From positions 1,688,501-1,752,500 of the forward strand of contig NZ_CP108455.1 of assembly GCF_036241575.1 (NCBI RefSeq): 64,000 nucleotides of DNA, given 5' to 3'. A model generated the notes under the pieces. The model was given only the letters and a program-made list of their open reading frames with translations. It ran no database searches and was not told where the DNA came from. This stretch comes from Streptomyces sp. NBC_01267. GTDB lineage: Bacteria > Actinomycetota > Actinomycetes > Streptomycetales > Streptomycetaceae. Positions within the stretch are counted from its first letter, which is position 1; every line of letters starts with the position of its first letter. The translations under genes were made by a program, and so were the position numbers. Shown piece by piece: positions 18,081 through 27,110 of this stretch.

Positions 18081-19079
18081 TCACGCGTTGACCGGCACGG
18101 GGTCCGGGAGGTGCGACCCGGACGGGTCCGGATCCCCGGGCCTGCGGCTGCGGGCCTCCAGGAGCAGCGCGAGCGCCAGCAGGCAGATCCCCAGGCCCAG
18201 GAACCCCCAGGGGAGGTAGGAGGTCAGCAGCAGCACCAGCAGGCGGTTGGACTTGACCAGGGCGACCGTGGCGTCGACGTAGTCCGGGCGCATCTTCACA
18301 TCACCGGCGAACACGGTGACCTTCGCCCGGCCCCCCAGCAGGGTCCCGCCGCGCAGCTCCTCCTTGTGGAGCTCCTCACCGTTGACGGGGGCGCCGGTGA
18401 CCGGGTCGACCCAGAACATCCGCTTCGTGGTGTACCAGCGGGTGGTACCCGTCTTCGCCACGGACTCCGCGGTGATGCCCTTGACGGGCATCTTCTTGGG
18501 CAGCGGAACCTTGGTCCACGGGACCGTCTGCTCGAAGTAGTAGACGTCGAGGCCGTGGAACTTCACGGTGCCCTTGTAGTGGATCGGGGCGGACGTCCGG
18601 GACTGCGCGTCGAAGTACTCGTAGTCGCGCTTCTGGGTCAGGAAGGGCCACTTGTACTCGATGCCCGTACGGATGACCGGGTCGCCGTCGACCATCTCGC
18701 CGGTCGCGTGCACCGGTGCCTGGCTGTGCGCGTCGAAGATGTAGCGCTCGGGGATCTCCGAGACCATTTTCCCGTCGGGCCCGGCGATGTACGACAGCGT
18801 GTCCCAGACGACGACATCGCGTCCGGCGCTCTGCTCGATCCGGTCGGACTCCTCCACGTTGCCCTTGAGCGTCTGCACGATCGTGACCTCGGGGACCTTC
18901 TTGGCCTGCATCGTGCCGTAGTCGATGAGGGTCGCGGGCTTCGCCTGGAGCACCTCCTCCTGGTACTGGTTGGCCGGGATCTTGGCCAGCCGGGGGAACG
19001 CGTACCAGCGCAGCAGCGGGGACATGGCGGCGCAGAAGACCGCGAACGCGAGCAGCACCAGACTGGCTTTACGACGCAT
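18081..19079 (-). CDS. DUF3068 (PorA-like) membrane protein
   Basis: 332 residues. A single N-terminal membrane segment (ASLVLLAFAVFCAAMSPLL), a large extracytoplasmic domain of about 260 residues, a second membrane segment (LLVLLLTSYLPWGFLGLGI) and a short Pro/Asp-rich cytoplasmic tail. The outer domain carries the DUF3068 pattern (ERYIFDAHSQAPV, YYFEQTVPWTKVPLP). Some relatives are called PorA-family, but no pore evidence exists here. The start at 19079 has GGAGG upstream. It follows the 45-residue membrane gene by 13 bp, so the two form an operon. Confidence 0.9.
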   Translation of the reverse strand: MRRKASLVLLAFAVFCAAMSPLLRWYAFPRLAKIPANQYQEEVLQAKPATLIDYGTMQAKKVPEVTIVQTLKGNVEESDRIEQSAGRDVVVWDTLSYIAGPDGKMVSEIPERYIFDAHSQAPVHATGEMVDGDPVIRTGIEYKWPFLTQKRDYEYFDAQSRTSAPIHYKGTVKFHGLDVYYFEQTVPWTKVPLPKKMPVKGITAESVAKTGTTRWYTTKRMFWVDPVTGAPVNGEELHKEELRGGTLLGGRAKVTVFAGDVKMRPDYVDATVALVKSNRLLVLLLTSYLPWGFLGLGICLLALALLLEARSRRPGDPDPSGSHLPDPVPVNA

Positions 19080-19092
19080 GACCGTCGTCCTC

Positions 19093-19230
19093 CTACTTCT
19101 TGGGACCGGGGACGGTGGTGAGCAGGGGTTTGGGCGAGGTCTTGCCGGTGGGCGAACCGACAGCCGAGATGGTGAGGACGAGGGCGAAGGCCACTGCCAG
19201 CCCGATGGCGGCGGCGATGAGGGCGCGCAT
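19093..19230 (-). CDS. SPW_0924-family small membrane protein
   Basis: 45 residues: MRALIAAAIGLAVAFALVL is one membrane helix or uncleaved signal, followed by a short Pro/Thr/Lys-rich outer tail ending PGPKK. An AGGAGG box lies eight bases before the ATG. Streptomycete homologues are short proteins placed directly upstream of DUF3068 genes, as here (13 bp gap), so it is likely an accessory subunit or co-secreted partner. No function is known. Confidence 0.85.
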   Translation of the reverse strand: MRALIAAAIGLAVAFALVLTISAVGSPTGKTSPKPLLTTVPGPKK

Positions 19231-19387
19231 ACTCGGCCTCCTGGAGAATCTGATACAGCGTCAGGGATGGGGCACCGTAGCAACGCAGCCGCGAGATGAG
19301 AACACGTCGTACCGAGAAGACATCGCACCGGGCCGCCGGACGGCACCTGCGCGCCGGCACGCAACACCCGTGTCAGGACATGGCGAA

Positions 19388-19423
19388 GCCCGGCCGGACA
19401 CCGCGTCGGGTGTCCGGCCGGGC
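19388..19423. terminator. Terminator after the lytic transglycosylase gene
   Basis: Perfect 15-bp stem gcccggccggacacc/ggtgtccggccgggc with a 6-nt loop, 25 bp beyond the stop codon. Confidence 0.85.
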
Positions 19424-19447
19424 CGGGTCAGGTGTCCAGCCGGGCTG

Positions 19448-20680
19448 TTACCCGGCGGAGCAGGGTTCCGGGCTGCCGCTCCCGCTCGGTGAGGGCGAGG
19501 GCGACGGCGAGCCGCCGGCACTGCCCGAAGGACTGGGCGTCGGTGTCGGCGTGGGGCTCGCCGAGTCCGAGGGAGAGGGCGAAGGTGTCGGGCTCGCACT
19601 GTCCGAGGGGGACGGCGAGGGCGACGGGCAGCCGGAACCGCTCGGTGAGGGCGACGGGGACGGCGAACCGCTGCCGGACGGGTGCGGCGAGGGCTTCCCG
19701 CTGCCGCTCGGGGTGGGGTGCGGGGAAATCGTCCCCTCACCGGTCTTCGTCGGCTTCGGCTTCGGCTTCGCGGACGGACTCGGGGACGGGGTGGAACCCG
19801 CCGGACCACCACCGGGGTGCGAGCCGTTACCCCCCGTACCGAACCCCTCGCCGTCGGGGCCGGTACCGGCCGGCAGCACTCCCGTGCCGTCCGGGACACC
19901 GTGGCTGCCCTTCTTGTAGAACTCGAACCAGGACAGGACCGTACTCAGGTACTCCTGCGAGTGGTTGTAGCCGAGGATCGACTGGTCGAGATCGTGCTTC
20001 ACCGCCAGATCACGGCTGTCGGCGCAGAGATACCGGCCGGTGGCGAGCGACGCGTCGAAGATGTTGTTGGGGTCCTTCTTCCCGTCGCCGTTCCCGTCCT
20101 GCCCCCAGACGGCCCAGGTCGAGGGGATGAACTGCATCGGGCCGACCGCACGGTCGTGCTCCGAGTCCCCGTCGTACTGCCCGTGGTCGGTGTCGGGGAT
20201 ATTGGCGAAGCCCGCGCCGTTGAGCACCGGACCCAGGATCGGCGAGAGCGTGGTGCCCCCGGCGTCCACCCGGCCACCACGCGCCTGACCCGACTCGACC
20301 TTGCCGATCGCCGCGAGCAGCTGCCACGGCAGATGACAGGACGGATCGGTACCCGCGACGGTCTGCTCCGCCTTCTTGTACGCGGCCAGCACCGAAGCCG
20401 GTATGCCCGCCTCGGCCGCCCCGGCGGGGGTGTTCACCGGAGGCGTCGTGGTCTCCGGGGTGACCAGCGGCGGAAGGTCCGTGAAATACGGCGAGTCGCC
20501 GCTCACCGGGGTACCGGCAGGTGGCGTCGCGTCAGCAGCCTGCCGGTTGCCCAGGGGCTGATCGCCCGGACTGCCCACCGCGCCCGGCGCCTGCGAGGCG
20601 GTCATCGCCGCCACCGCCAGCGCGGCCATCGTGGTCGCGGTCGCCCCCTTGCGCAGCCGACTGCTGAAATGCGGTGCCAT
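19448..20680 (-). CDS. Secreted lytic murein transglycosylase
   Basis: 410 residues. Signal peptide (ATATTMAALAVAAMTASQAPG), a Pro/Thr-rich linker, and a transglycosylase domain (about 95-270) of SLT/MltB type with the catalytic Glu in LLAAIGKVESGQ, the GPMQFIPSTW block, and an EF-hand-like DGNGDGKKDPNN loop. It cleaves peptidoglycan glycan strands. The last ~125 residues are a Ser/Pro/Gly repeat (SPSPSPSGSG type), a wall-spanning tail with length-variable repeats. The ATG at 20680 follows GGGGAGGG. Confidence 0.9.
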   Translation of the reverse strand: MAPHFSSRLRKGATATTMAALAVAAMTASQAPGAVGSPGDQPLGNRQAADATPPAGTPVSGDSPYFTDLPPLVTPETTTPPVNTPAGAAEAGIPASVLAAYKKAEQTVAGTDPSCHLPWQLLAAIGKVESGQARGGRVDAGGTTLSPILGPVLNGAGFANIPDTDHGQYDGDSEHDRAVGPMQFIPSTWAVWGQDGNGDGKKDPNNIFDASLATGRYLCADSRDLAVKHDLDQSILGYNHSQEYLSTVLSWFEFYKKGSHGVPDGTGVLPAGTGPDGEGFGTGGNGSHPGGGPAGSTPSPSPSAKPKPKPTKTGEGTISPHPTPSGSGKPSPHPSGSGSPSPSPSPSGSGCPSPSPSPSDSASPTPSPSPSDSASPTPTPTPSPSGSAGGSPSPSPSPSGSGSPEPCSAG

Positions 20681-20892
20681 GTACGGGCCCTCCCCTGGAC
20701 TGCTCGTCGCGCTCCCCGGCGCAGGACTCCGGTGACACTACGACAACTCCCGGCGCCACAACACCGGTCCCTGACCGCTATTCACCGATTCTTCAGCTTC
20801 GGACCCCACACAACCCGGACACCTCCGGACGACCCGAACACCCGCCACCCCGACCGGCCCCCCCTGCTCCGCCGGTCAGCGCCCCGGCCCGC

Positions 20893-23631
20893 TCAGTGCG
20901 CGGCGGACTCCCAGTCCGCGCCCACCCCCACCGACACATCCAGCGGAGCACGCAACTGCGCAGCCGCAGCCATCTCCCGGCGAAGGATCTCCTCGACCCG
21001 CTCACGCTCGCCCGGAGCGATCTCCAGCACGATCTCGTCATGCACCTGGAGCAGCATCCGCGACGCCAGCCCCGCCCCCGTCAGCGCCCGGTCGACCTTG
21101 AGCATCGCGACCTTCACGATGTCCGCCGCCGTCCCCTGGATCGGCGCGTTGAGCGCCATCCGCTCGGCCATCTCACGACGCTGACGGTTGTCACTGTTGA
21201 GATCCGGCAGATAACGGCGGCGCCCCAGCATCGTCTCCGTGTACCCCGTGGCCCGCGCCTCCTCCACGACACGCTGCAGATAGTCCCGCACCCCACCGAA
21301 CCGCTCGAAGAACGTGTCCATCAGCGCACGCGCCTCACCCGCCTCGATATTCAACTGCTGGGAAAGACCGAACGCCGAGAGCCCGTACGCCAGCCCGTAC
21401 GACATCGCCTTGATCTTGCGGCGCATCTCCGGGTCGACAGCGGACTTCTCCACACCGAACACCTGCGAGGCAACCGTCGTGTGCAGGTCCTCACCCGAGG
21501 CGAACGCCTCGATCAGCCCCGCGTCCTGAGACAGATGCGCCATCACCCGCAACTCGATCTGGCTGTAGTCCGCCGTCATCAGCGACTCGTACCCCTCGCC
21601 CACGACGAAGCCCCGGCGGATGGCCCGCCCCTCGTCCGTACGCACCGGGATGTTCTGCAGATTGGGATCCGTGGACGACAGCCGGCCGGTCGCCGCGACC
21701 GTCTGGTTGAACGTCGTGTGAATACGGCCGTCCGCCGCCACCATCTTGATCAGACCCTCGACCGTCACCCGCAGCTTGGCCTGCTCACGATGGCGCAACA
21801 TGATCACCGGCAGATCGTGCTCGGTCTGCGCGGCAAGCCACGCCAGCGCGTCCGCGTCCGTCGTGTACCCGGTCTTCGTCTTCTTCGTCTTCGGCAGCCC
21901 CAGCTCACCGAAGAACACCTCCTGCAGCTGCTTCGGCGAACCGAGATTGAACTCGTGTCCCACCGCCGCATGCGCCTCCTTCACCGCCTGCTGCACCGCA
22001 CCCGCGAACTGCCGCTCCATCCCCTCCAGATGAGCCCGGTCCGCGGCGATGCCATGACGCTCCAGCCTGGCGAGCAACACCGACGTCGGCAGCTCCACCT
22101 CATGAAGAAGATCCGCCGCACCGACCTCCTGCAGCCGCTCACCGAACGCCGCACCGAGATCGAGCACCGCACGCGCCTGCGTCATCAGCGCCTCGGCCTC
22201 GGCCTGCTCGTCCGAACCGAAAGCGAGCTGCCCGTCCGCCGAAGCAGCCGGAGCCAGCTCCCGGCCCAGATATTCCACCGCCAACGCCTCCAGCGCGAAG
22301 GAACGCCGACCCGGCTTCACCAGATACGCCGCGAGCGCGGTGTCCATCGTGACGCCCCCGACACTCCACCCGTGCTCGGGGAACACCCGCATCGCGTTCT
22401 TCGCACCGTGCATGACCTTCGCGGCGCCCTCATCCGCGATCCACGCCGCGAACGCCCGCTCGTCCGCCTCATCCAGCTGCGCCGGATCGAACCACGCCGC
22501 CGCGCCCCCCGCCGCCGCCAGCGCGACCTCACCGACACTGCCCGTACCCAACGCCCAGGACTCGACCGTCGCCACACCCAGCGGCTGCCCGCCGTGCTCG
22601 GCCAACCACGGCGCCAGCTCACCGGACCCCAGCACCGAACCGTCCAGCTCCACCCCGGCCGCCGGAGCCGCCGGCTCCTCCTCCGCCGCGCCCGGATCAA
22701 CGGCCAGCAACCGCTCCCGCAGGCTCGGGTTCCGGATCTCCAGCACCTCCAGCACCCCCGCCAGCGCCTCACGGTCGTACGCGACACGCTCCAGATCCGC
22801 AGGACCCTTCGGCAACTCCACGTCCCGCACCATCTCGGTCAGCCGGCGGTTCAGCCGCACCGCATCCAGATGATCACGGAAATTCTGCCCGGCCTTCCCC
22901 TTCACCTCGTCCGCACGCTCCACCAGCTCCGCGAACGAACCGAACTGATTGATCCACTTCGCGGCCGTCTTCTCACCGACCCCCGGAATCCCCGGCAGAT
23001 TGTCCGACGGGTCACCCCGCAGAGCCGCGAAATCCGGATACTGCTGCGGAGTCAGCCCGTACTTCTCCTCGACCTTCTCCGGCGTGAAACGGGTCAGCTC
23101 CGAGACCCCCTTCGTCGGATACAGCACCGTGACCCGGTCCGTGATCAGCTGGAAGGAATCCCGGTCACCCGTCACGATCAGAACATCGAAACCCTCCGCC
23201 TCGGCACGCGTGGCCAGCGTCGCGATGACATCGTCCGCCTCGAACCCCTCGACCGCGAACCGGTCCACCCGCATCGTGTCCAGCACTTCACCGATCAGCT
23301 CGACCTGCCCCTTGAACTCGTCCGGCGTCTTCGAACGGTTCGCCTTGTACTCCGGGAACTCCTCCGAACGCCACGTCTTACGGGACACATCGAAAGCCAC
23401 CGCGAAATGCGTCGGCGCCTCGTCACGCAACGTATTCGCCAGCATCGACGCGAAACCGTAGACGGCATTCGTCGGCTGACCGCTCGCGGTCGTGAAATTC
23501 TCCGCGGGCAGCGCGAAGAACGCCCGGTACGCCAGAGAATGCCCATCCATCAGGAGCAGGCGGGGGCGGGTGCTTGCGGTCTGCTTCGGCGCTGCCTGTG
23601 CTGTCTGCGCGGTCTTCGCTGTCTTTGCCAC
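20893..23631 (-). CDS. polA: DNA polymerase I
   Basis: 912 residues. 5'-3' nuclease domain (LLLMDGHSLAYRAFF to about 310), a 3'-5' exonuclease-like domain (about 320-500), and the polymerase domain with motif A DYSQIELRVMAH, motif B KAMSYGLAYG and motif C LQVHDEIVLE. It fills gaps, removes RNA primers and acts in repair. The exonuclease region lacks the DxE metal ligands (it reads LGVATVESWALG), so proofreading should be absent, as in other actinobacterial PolA. I chose GTG 23631 (MAKTAKTAQ) with AGGA upstream; a TTG further up with GGAGG is an alternative. It is divergent from the YdeP-type gene. Confidence 0.97.
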   Translation of the reverse strand: MAKTAKTAQTAQAAPKQTASTRPRLLLMDGHSLAYRAFFALPAENFTTASGQPTNAVYGFASMLANTLRDEAPTHFAVAFDVSRKTWRSEEFPEYKANRSKTPDEFKGQVELIGEVLDTMRVDRFAVEGFEADDVIATLATRAEAEGFDVLIVTGDRDSFQLITDRVTVLYPTKGVSELTRFTPEKVEEKYGLTPQQYPDFAALRGDPSDNLPGIPGVGEKTAAKWINQFGSFAELVERADEVKGKAGQNFRDHLDAVRLNRRLTEMVRDVELPKGPADLERVAYDREALAGVLEVLEIRNPSLRERLLAVDPGAAEEEPAAPAAGVELDGSVLGSGELAPWLAEHGGQPLGVATVESWALGTGSVGEVALAAAGGAAAWFDPAQLDEADERAFAAWIADEGAAKVMHGAKNAMRVFPEHGWSVGGVTMDTALAAYLVKPGRRSFALEALAVEYLGRELAPAASADGQLAFGSDEQAEAEALMTQARAVLDLGAAFGERLQEVGAADLLHEVELPTSVLLARLERHGIAADRAHLEGMERQFAGAVQQAVKEAHAAVGHEFNLGSPKQLQEVFFGELGLPKTKKTKTGYTTDADALAWLAAQTEHDLPVIMLRHREQAKLRVTVEGLIKMVAADGRIHTTFNQTVAATGRLSSTDPNLQNIPVRTDEGRAIRRGFVVGEGYESLMTADYSQIELRVMAHLSQDAGLIEAFASGEDLHTTVASQVFGVEKSAVDPEMRRKIKAMSYGLAYGLSAFGLSQQLNIEAGEARALMDTFFERFGGVRDYLQRVVEEARATGYTETMLGRRRYLPDLNSDNRQRREMAERMALNAPIQGTAADIVKVAMLKVDRALTGAGLASRMLLQVHDEIVLEIAPGERERVEEILRREMAAAAQLRAPLDVSVGVGADWESAAH

Positions 23632-23703
23632 GGAAGCGATCCTGCCACGGAGCACTGACAATCCAGACCTCCGCACACCTCCCCGGAGCACCTGTCGGTG
23701 CCG

Positions 23704-23722
23704 CGTGACAGGATCGGTCACG
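23704..23722. promoter_or_regulatory. Inverted repeat upstream of the YdeP-type gene
   Basis: CGTGAC-7 nt-GTCACG, perfect 6-bp arms, 34 bp before the start codon. It is well placed for an operator; no regulator is encoded next to it. Confidence 0.4.
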
Positions 23723-23755
23723 TACGCCAGATCCGCCCGTTCGAAGGGGAGCGCC

Positions 23756-26053
23756 ATGGCTGCCAAGCCGCCCGCAGGTGACCCGGTCCAGGACGCACCG
23801 CAGGTCGCGCCCCCCAAACACGCCGCCGCCGGAATCCCCGCCATCGCCCACACCCTGCAGATCGCCCAACAGCAGATGGGCGTCGTGCGCACCGCCAGGA
23901 CACTCCTCAAGGTCAACCAGAAGGACGGCTTCGACTGCCCCGGCTGCGCCTGGCCCGAAGGCGACAAACGACACACCGCGGAATTCTGCGAGAACGGCGC
24001 GAAAGCCGTCGCCGAAGAAGCGACACTCCGCCGCGTCACCCCCGAATTCTTCGCCGCGCACCCCGTCGCCGACCTCGCCGAACGCAGCGGCTACTGGCTC
24101 GGACAACAAGGCCGCATCACCCAGCCCATGCTGCTCCCCGAAGGCGGCGACCACTACGAACCGGTCAGCTGGGACCAGGCCTTCACCCTCATCGCCGACG
24201 AGCTCAACGCCCTCGGCTCCCCCGACGAAGCACTCTTCTACACCTCGGGCCGCACCAGCAACGAAGCAGCCTTCCTCCTCCAGCTCTTCGCCCGCGCCTA
24301 CGGCACCAACAACCTCCCCGACTGCTCCAACATGTGCCACGAGTCCTCCGGCACCGCCCTGTCGGAAACCATCGGCATCGGCAAAGGCAGCGTCTCCCTC
24401 GACGACATGCACCAGGCCGACCTGATCATCGTCGCCGGACAGAACCCCGGCACCAACCACCCCCGGATGCTCTCCGCACTGGAGAAGGCCAAAGCCGCCG
24501 GTGCCAAGATCATCTCGATCAACCCGCTGCCCGAAGCCGGACTCGCACGCTTCAAGAACCCGCAGACCCCCCAGGGCATGCTCCGGGGCGCAGCACTCAA
24601 CGACCTCTTCCTCCAGATCCGCATCGGCGGCGACCAAGCACTCTTCCGCCTCCTCAACAAACTGATCATCGAGACCGACGGCGCCACCGACGAACTGTTC
24701 GTACGCGAACACACCCACGGCTACCAGGAGTTCGCCGCCGCCGCACGCGCCGCCGACTGGGACCAGACCCTCACCGCGACCGGCCTCGACCGCACGGACA
24801 TCGAACAGGCCCTCGCCCTGATCCTCGCCTCCAAACGCACCATCGTCTGCTGGGCCATGGGCCTCACCCAGCACAAACACTCCGTGCCCACGATCCGCGA
24901 AGTCGTCAACTTCCTCCTCCTGCGCGGCAACATCGGCCGCACCGGCGCCGGCGTCTGCCCCGTCCGCGGACACTCCAACGTCCAGGGCGACCGCACCATG
25001 GGCATCTTCGAACGACCCGCCCCCGCATTCCTCGACGCCCTCGACCAGGAATTCGGCATCACCTCACCCCGCCACCACGGCTACGACGTCGTCCGCTCCA
25101 TCGAAGCCCTGCGCGACGGCAGAGCCAAAGTCTTCTTCGCCATGGGCGGCAACTTCGTCGCCGCCACACCCGACACCCACGTCACCGAGGCAGCGATGCG
25201 CCGCGCCTCCCTCACCGTGCACGTATCGACGAAACTCAACCGCTCACACACCGTCACAGGCACCCGCGCACTGATCCTGCCCACCCTGGGACGCACCGAC
25301 AAAGACATCCGGCCAGGCACCCGCGGCACCAGGAGCACCACCCGGTTCGTCACCGTCGAGGACTCCATGGGCCTCGTCCACGCCTCCCGCGGCAACCTCA
25401 CCCCCGCAAGCCCCCACCTCCTCCCCGAACCCGCCATCGTCGCCCGCATGGCACGCGCCACCCTCGGCGACCGCACCACCATCGACTGGGAGGAATTCGA
25501 GCAGGACTACGCCACGATCCGCGACCGGATCTCCCGCGTCGTCCCCGGCTTCGAAAACTTCAACACCCGCATCGCCGCCCCCGGCGGCTTCGCCCTCCCG
25601 CACGCCCCCCGCGACGAACGCCGCTTCCCCACCACCACCGGCAAAGCCAACTTCACCGCGGCACCCGTCGAGTACCCCACACTCCCCGCAGGCCGGCTGC
25701 TCCTCCAGACACTGCGCTCCCACGACCAGTACAACACCACGATCTACGGCCTCGACGACCGCTACCGCGGCATCAAGGGCGGTCGCCGCGTCGTCCTCGT
25801 CAACCCCGACGACGCCCGCGAACTCGGCCTCCCCGACGGCACGTACGCCGACCTCGTCAGCGAATGGAAGGACGGCGCAGAACGACGCGCCCCCGGCTTC
25901 CGGATCGTGCACTACCCCACCGCCCGGGGCTGCGCCGCCGCGTACTACCCGGAGACCAACGTCCTGGTCCCGCTCGACGCCACGGCCGACATCAGCAACA
26001 CCCCCATGAGCAAATCCGTGGTGATCCGTCTGGAACAATCTCCCCCCGCCTAA
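23756..26053 (+). CDS. FdhF/YdeP-family molybdopterin oxidoreductase
   Basis: 765 residues of the formate-dehydrogenase-like YdeP family, molybdenum bis-MGD enzymes of unassigned reaction, linked in E. coli to acid resistance. Seen here: FDCPGCAWPEG near residue 60 (family-specific Cys pair, no full 4Fe-4S motif), the Mo-ligand region NMCHESSGTALSE (Cys, not selenocysteine, near 195), GQNPGTNHPRM, and the C-terminal MGD domain (GLDDRYRGIKGGRRVV). No Tat signal, so it is cytoplasmic. The start ATG has AAGGGGAG. It lies 44 bp upstream of the thioesterase gene. The electron donor is unknown. Confidence 0.93.
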   Translation: MAAKPPAGDPVQDAPQVAPPKHAAAGIPAIAHTLQIAQQQMGVVRTARTLLKVNQKDGFDCPGCAWPEGDKRHTAEFCENGAKAVAEEATLRRVTPEFFAAHPVADLAERSGYWLGQQGRITQPMLLPEGGDHYEPVSWDQAFTLIADELNALGSPDEALFYTSGRTSNEAAFLLQLFARAYGTNNLPDCSNMCHESSGTALSETIGIGKGSVSLDDMHQADLIIVAGQNPGTNHPRMLSALEKAKAAGAKIISINPLPEAGLARFKNPQTPQGMLRGAALNDLFLQIRIGGDQALFRLLNKLIIETDGATDELFVREHTHGYQEFAAAARAADWDQTLTATGLDRTDIEQALALILASKRTIVCWAMGLTQHKHSVPTIREVVNFLLLRGNIGRTGAGVCPVRGHSNVQGDRTMGIFERPAPAFLDALDQEFGITSPRHHGYDVVRSIEALRDGRAKVFFAMGGNFVAATPDTHVTEAAMRRASLTVHVSTKLNRSHTVTGTRALILPTLGRTDKDIRPGTRGTRSTTRFVTVEDSMGLVHASRGNLTPASPHLLPEPAIVARMARATLGDRTTIDWEEFEQDYATIRDRISRVVPGFENFNTRIAAPGGFALPHAPRDERRFPTTTGKANFTAAPVEYPTLPAGRLLLQTLRSHDQYNTTIYGLDDRYRGIKGGRRVVLVNPDDARELGLPDGTYADLVSEWKDGAERRAPGFRIVHYPTARGCAAAYYPETNVLVPLDATADISNTPMSKSVVIRLEQSPPA

Positions 26054-26064
26054 GCGTTCGCTTA
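26051..26064. promoter_or_regulatory. Palindrome at the end of the YdeP-type gene
   Basis: TAAGCG-TT-CGCTTA, with 6-bp arms and including the TAA stop codon. It is a possible operator for the following gene. Confidence 0.35.
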
Positions 26065-26097
26065 AGCACCCCGGACACCGATCGGAGCCACACCCCC

Positions 26098-26571
26098 ATG
26101 GGCGAGCAGACCACCGTGAATTTCCCCCAGGAAGTCATCGACGAGTACGCGGCCCTCGGCGTCGACCTGGTCGCGCTCTTCTCCGCCGGGCACCTCGGCG
26201 AACGCATGGACGTACGCATCGTCGAAGCCTCCGCCGACCGCGTCGTCGGCACCATGCCCGTCGAAGGCAACACCCAGCCCTACGGCCTGCTGCACGGCGG
26301 CGCCTCCGCCGTCCTCGCCGAAACCCTCGGCTCCGTCGGCGCCATGCTGCACGGCGGCCCCGCCAAACTCGCCGTCGGCGTCGACCTCAACTGCACCCAC
26401 CACCGCGGCGCCCGCAGCGGACTCGTCACCGGAGTCGCCACCCCCGTCCACCGGGGCCGCTCCACCGCCACCTACGAAATCGTCATCACCGACGAACACG
26501 ACAAGCGGGTCTGCACCGCACGCCTCACCTGCCTCCTCCGCGACGCCAACCCCGGCAACCCCACGGGCTGA
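26098..26571 (+). CDS. Hotdog-fold acyl-CoA thioesterase (PaaI/YdiI type)
   Basis: 157 residues with the active-site block YGLLHGGASAVLAETLGS. The glutamate after LA (rather than the PaaI aspartate) matches the YdiI/EntH/MenI branch, which hydrolyses aryl- or acyl-CoA. The core strand CTHHRGARSGLVTGVATPVHRGRSTA is typical. It is probably a cytoplasmic tetramer. GGAG lies 11 bases before the ATG. It is the last gene of a two-gene unit after the YdeP-type enzyme. The substrate cannot be told. Confidence 0.9.
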   Translation: MGEQTTVNFPQEVIDEYAALGVDLVALFSAGHLGERMDVRIVEASADRVVGTMPVEGNTQPYGLLHGGASAVLAETLGSVGAMLHGGPAKLAVGVDLNCTHHRGARSGLVTGVATPVHRGRSTATYEIVITDEHDKRVCTARLTCLLRDANPGNPTG

Positions 26572-26894
26572 CACGGAAACCTGACAGCACACGCACCACC
26601 CCGGCACAGCGCCCGGCCGGCACAGAACACGCCATCGCGCACCACGGCAGCGAGCGGAATCCGTCACTCCCGACGACCGCCACACCACTCCGCCGTCACA
26701 CTGCGTCACAAGAACGCAAGGAACGCACGGGTCCGCGACGCCCCCCGCACCCCCACCTCCACCGGGTCCGGGGGCGCCGTCGCCCCAACTCCCTTACACC
26801 ACAAGGTGACAGCAGCAAGATTGCCTCAAGCCCCTGAGCGGAACTGCGCGTTCTCATCATGTGGGCAGATAGATGGTGACCGCATTCCTCCCAA

Positions 26895-26912
26895 CTGTCC
26901 GCTGTAGGACAG
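26895..26912. promoter_or_regulatory. Inverted repeat upstream of livK
   Basis: CTGTCC-6 nt-GGACAG, 75 bp upstream of the putative -10. It is an operator candidate. Confidence 0.35.
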
Positions 26913-27068
26913 CCGTTCAACCCTCCGGGCATAACAAGACAGTCACATCCTGACCCTCTCCGGCCCACACCTCTGCCACCTGCGCTTAGAGTCACGGCCA
27001 GTCACCGCGCCGCCGGGCGCGTCTGCAGCACGGCTCAGTACCACCCCAGTACGGCCCGGCGAGACCTA

Positions 27069-27090
27069 CGTCGCCTCAGCAGAGGCGACG
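27069..27090 (+). promoter_or_regulatory. Leader hairpin before livK ribosome site
   Basis: CGTCGCCTC-agca-GAGGCGACG, a perfect 9-bp stem ending six bases before the GGGAGAGGA Shine-Dalgarno. It could stabilise the mRNA or influence initiation. Confidence 0.55.
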
Positions 27091-27110
27091 CGCCAGGGAG
27101 AGGAAACATC

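Larger units (their letters stand above)
26572..27110. other. Upstream region of the liv operon
   Basis: 539 bp without a gene. It holds an inverted repeat CTGTCC/GGACAG (26895-26912), a TAGAGT -10 candidate (26987-26992) without a good -35, and a leader hairpin just before the livK ribosome site. Confidence 0.6.

Noticed and set aside
20681..20892. c-di-AMP (ydaO) riboswitch before the lytic transglycosylase
   Set aside because: Such riboswitches precede many Streptomyces wall hydrolases, but the ~210-bp leader shows none of the conserved blocks I know.
20674..23658. 994-codon open frame on the + strand opposite polA
   Set aside because: Arg/His/Leu/Gln-rich translation with no motif; polA is unmistakable on the other strand.
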